Positions 5,569-6,114 of a DNA stretch of 6,114 nucleotides are shown piece by piece (the stretch's first letter is position 1; each line of letters starts with the position of its first letter). Source of the stretch: Collinsella sp. AF02-46-1 (lineage in GTDB: Bacteria > Actinomycetota > Coriobacteriia > Coriobacteriales > Coriobacteriaceae); the NCBI GenBank assembly GCA_934876235.1, contig CAKXKM010000022.1, positions 18,079 through 24,192 on the forward strand, read 5' to 3'. The notes under the pieces were generated by a model that saw only the letters and a list, made by a program, of their open reading frames with translations, searched no databases and had not been told where the DNA came from. Both the position numbers and the translations under genes were made by a program.

Positions 5569-5596
5569 GGACATCCAAATGGTAAATCGGATATCC
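5569..5596. promoter_or_regulatory. Paired GGAYATCC boxes, possible operator
   Basis: GGACATCC (5569-5576) and GGATATCC (5589-5596) are two palindromic or nearly palindromic octamers with starts 20 bp apart, about two helical turns. Together they make an imperfect 28-bp dyad between the promoter and the Rrf2 start. They could bind the Rrf2 regulator or another dimer; no known consensus matches that I can name. Confidence 0.3.
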
Positions 5597-5650
5597 ACTG
5601 AGTGCCGCGCTTGGAGCGAAATGCATCAGATGCGGCCTACAGTGCAATTT

Positions 5651-5679
5651 AGTATAACCTAACCCCCTGTCTCGTTGAA
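5651..5679 (-). promoter_or_regulatory. Putative promoter of the Rrf2-MutY-like operon
   Basis: TATACT on the minus strand (5656-5651) differs from the -10 consensus in one base and is identical to the box of the tRNA promoter in this window. Seventeen bases upstream is a poor -35, TTCAAC (5679-5674), so activation by a bound protein would make sense. TTAG (5649-5652) and CTAA (5659-5662) form a small dyad across the -10 box, a possible repressor site. Confidence 0.5.
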
Positions 5680-5683
5680 CAGG

Positions 5684-5695
5684 TGTTGCGCAACA
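5684..5695. promoter_or_regulatory. Perfect 12-bp palindrome TGTTGCGCAACA upstream of the Rrf2 promoter
   Basis: TGTTGCGCAACA reads the same on both strands and lies just upstream of the candidate -35 box, roughly 40-51 bases before the expected transcription start, a usual place for an activator or repressor. A further TGTTG half-site follows at 5700-5704, and AACAG/CTGTT words flank the whole (5678-5682 and 5699-5703). The protein that would bind it is unknown. Confidence 0.5.
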
Positions 5696-5813
5696 AAGCT
5701 GTTGTTTAGACAGATATGCTTATTAGATTTTACTTGCGTTCCCGAAGGGGCGGGGATTCTGGGCGAAGATGCGCCAGGGCGATCGTTCTATCGAAACAAA
5801 GTGCATCAAACGC

Positions 5814-5841
5814 AAAAAGCCACGTCCGAAGACGTGGCTTT
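5814..5841 (-). terminator. Terminator of tRNA-Asp with UUCG tetraloop
   Basis: On the minus strand an 11-bp perfect stem, AAAGCCACGTC with GACGTGGCTTT, closes a TTCG loop on a C-G pair, the very stable cUUCGg tetraloop. Two more T follow, after the three T of the stem. It starts nine bases after the tRNA CCA end. Confidence 0.9.
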
Positions 5842-5849
5842 AATTGCGT

Positions 5850-5927
<78 letters not shown>

Positions 5928-5973
5928 AGGCAGACGTTCGCGTTTGTTTCCGCTCGCGTGCGCTGCGGGGATT

Positions 5974-6003
5974 AGTATACACAGAAGTCTGTCCGGCGCG
6001 CAA
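5974..6003 (-). promoter_or_regulatory. Promoter of tRNA-Asp
   Basis: The -10 box TATACT (5979-5974) is 47 bases before the tRNA 5' end. TTGCGC (6003-5998), matching the first three bases of the -35 consensus, is 18 bases upstream of it. TTGTTG (6006-6001) is a less well spaced alternative. The weak -35 is offset by an A/T block directly upstream. The transcript should start near 5968, leaving a leader of about 40 bases to be trimmed by RNase P. Confidence 0.75.
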
Positions 6004-6005
6004 CA

Positions 6006-6027
6006 ACTTTTTTGAAAAAATTTTTGG
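6006..6027 (-). promoter_or_regulatory. UP element of the tRNA-Asp promoter
   Basis: Directly upstream of the -35 box the minus strand reads five A, six T, C, six A, G. This fits the E. coli full UP-element consensus (nnAAAWWTWTTTTnnnAAAnnn) at every fixed position, and in the expected place, about -59 to -38. UP elements bind the alpha-subunit C-terminal domains of RNA polymerase and raise stable-RNA transcription. The block stands out in otherwise G+C-rich DNA. Confidence 0.7.
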
Positions 6028-6114
6028 GGCCATCCGGGAGGGTCTCCGGCGCTGGGGGCGGGGGTTAAGTTTGCTGCTCTACAGTCCTGCGCAAGACGGA
6101 AAGCACATTAAGTG
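6028..6114. other. Non-coding edge region, G-rich with a hairpin cut by the window end
   Basis: No gene is supported here. The plus strand has four G-runs of three or more between 6036 and 6064. A near-palindrome, GTCCTGCGCAAGAC (6084-6097), follows. The last 17 bases, GGAAAGCACATTAAGTG, look like a hairpin arm plus loop whose partner arm is beyond the edge: CAC-ATTAA-GTG already pairs. Confidence 0.35.

Larger units (their letters stand above)
5491..5813. other. Gene-free regulatory region upstream of the Rrf2 gene
   Basis: This 323-base stretch has no supported gene on either strand. From the gene outward it holds the Rrf2 ribosome site, two overlapping GAGCT/AGCTC hairpins (5516-5542), two GGA(C/T)ATCC words (5569-5596), a TATACT -10 box (5651-5656), a perfect 12-bp palindrome (5684-5695) and an A/T-rich patch (5711-5732). 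In the remainder, up to the tRNA terminator, I see nothing I can name. If the promoter is right, the mRNA leader is about 150 bases, long for a bacterial gene of this size. Confidence 0.6.

Overview
The window comes from a G+C-rich bacterium. The gene content (Rrf2 regulator beside a short MutY-like glycosylase, rubrerythrin, RmuC, ABC exporter, tRNA-Asp with encoded CCA) and the TATACT -10 boxes suggest an anaerobic gut actinobacterium of the Coriobacteriia, perhaps Collinsella. That assignment is inference from gene style, not a database result. All genes lie on the minus strand, so transcription runs from high to low coordinates.

Layout in the direction of transcription. Bases 6114-5928 hold a G-rich stretch, an A/T block matching the bacterial UP-element consensus, and a promoter for tRNA-Asp(GTC) at 5850-5927, which ends in a UUCG-loop terminator. 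Bases 5813-5491 are gene-free but carry a TATACT promoter, a 12-bp perfect palindrome and several further inverted repeats, all upstream of an Rrf2-family regulator (5005-5490). Its stop is 21 bases from the start of a short MutY-like adenine glycosylase (4078-4983), so the two look like an operon. Rubrerythrin (3424-3963) follows, either from its own weak promoter or by read-through. Next come a 90-bp long inverted repeat and a strong terminator, then an A-tract-rich gene-free stretch, a small single-pass membrane protein of unknown function (2548-2982), rmuC (1068-2423) with a probable terminator, and the first 313 codons of an ABC exporter (940 to the window edge).

Function. The middle genes share a theme of coping with oxidants: a regulator with cysteines placed to hold an iron-sulfur cluster, a glycosylase of the family that removes adenine mispaired with 8-oxoguanine, and a diiron peroxide-reducing rubrerythrin. 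RmuC is also linked to DNA maintenance. The glycosylase lacks the family's four-cysteine [4Fe-4S] site and has Glu where classical MutY has its catalytic Asp. No CRISPR array, insertion sequence, phage gene or obvious defence system is visible. The points most worth a second look are the divergent MutY-like protein, the regulatory palindromes upstream of the Rrf2 gene, the long inverted repeat after rubrerythrin and the near-ideal UP element of the tRNA promoter.
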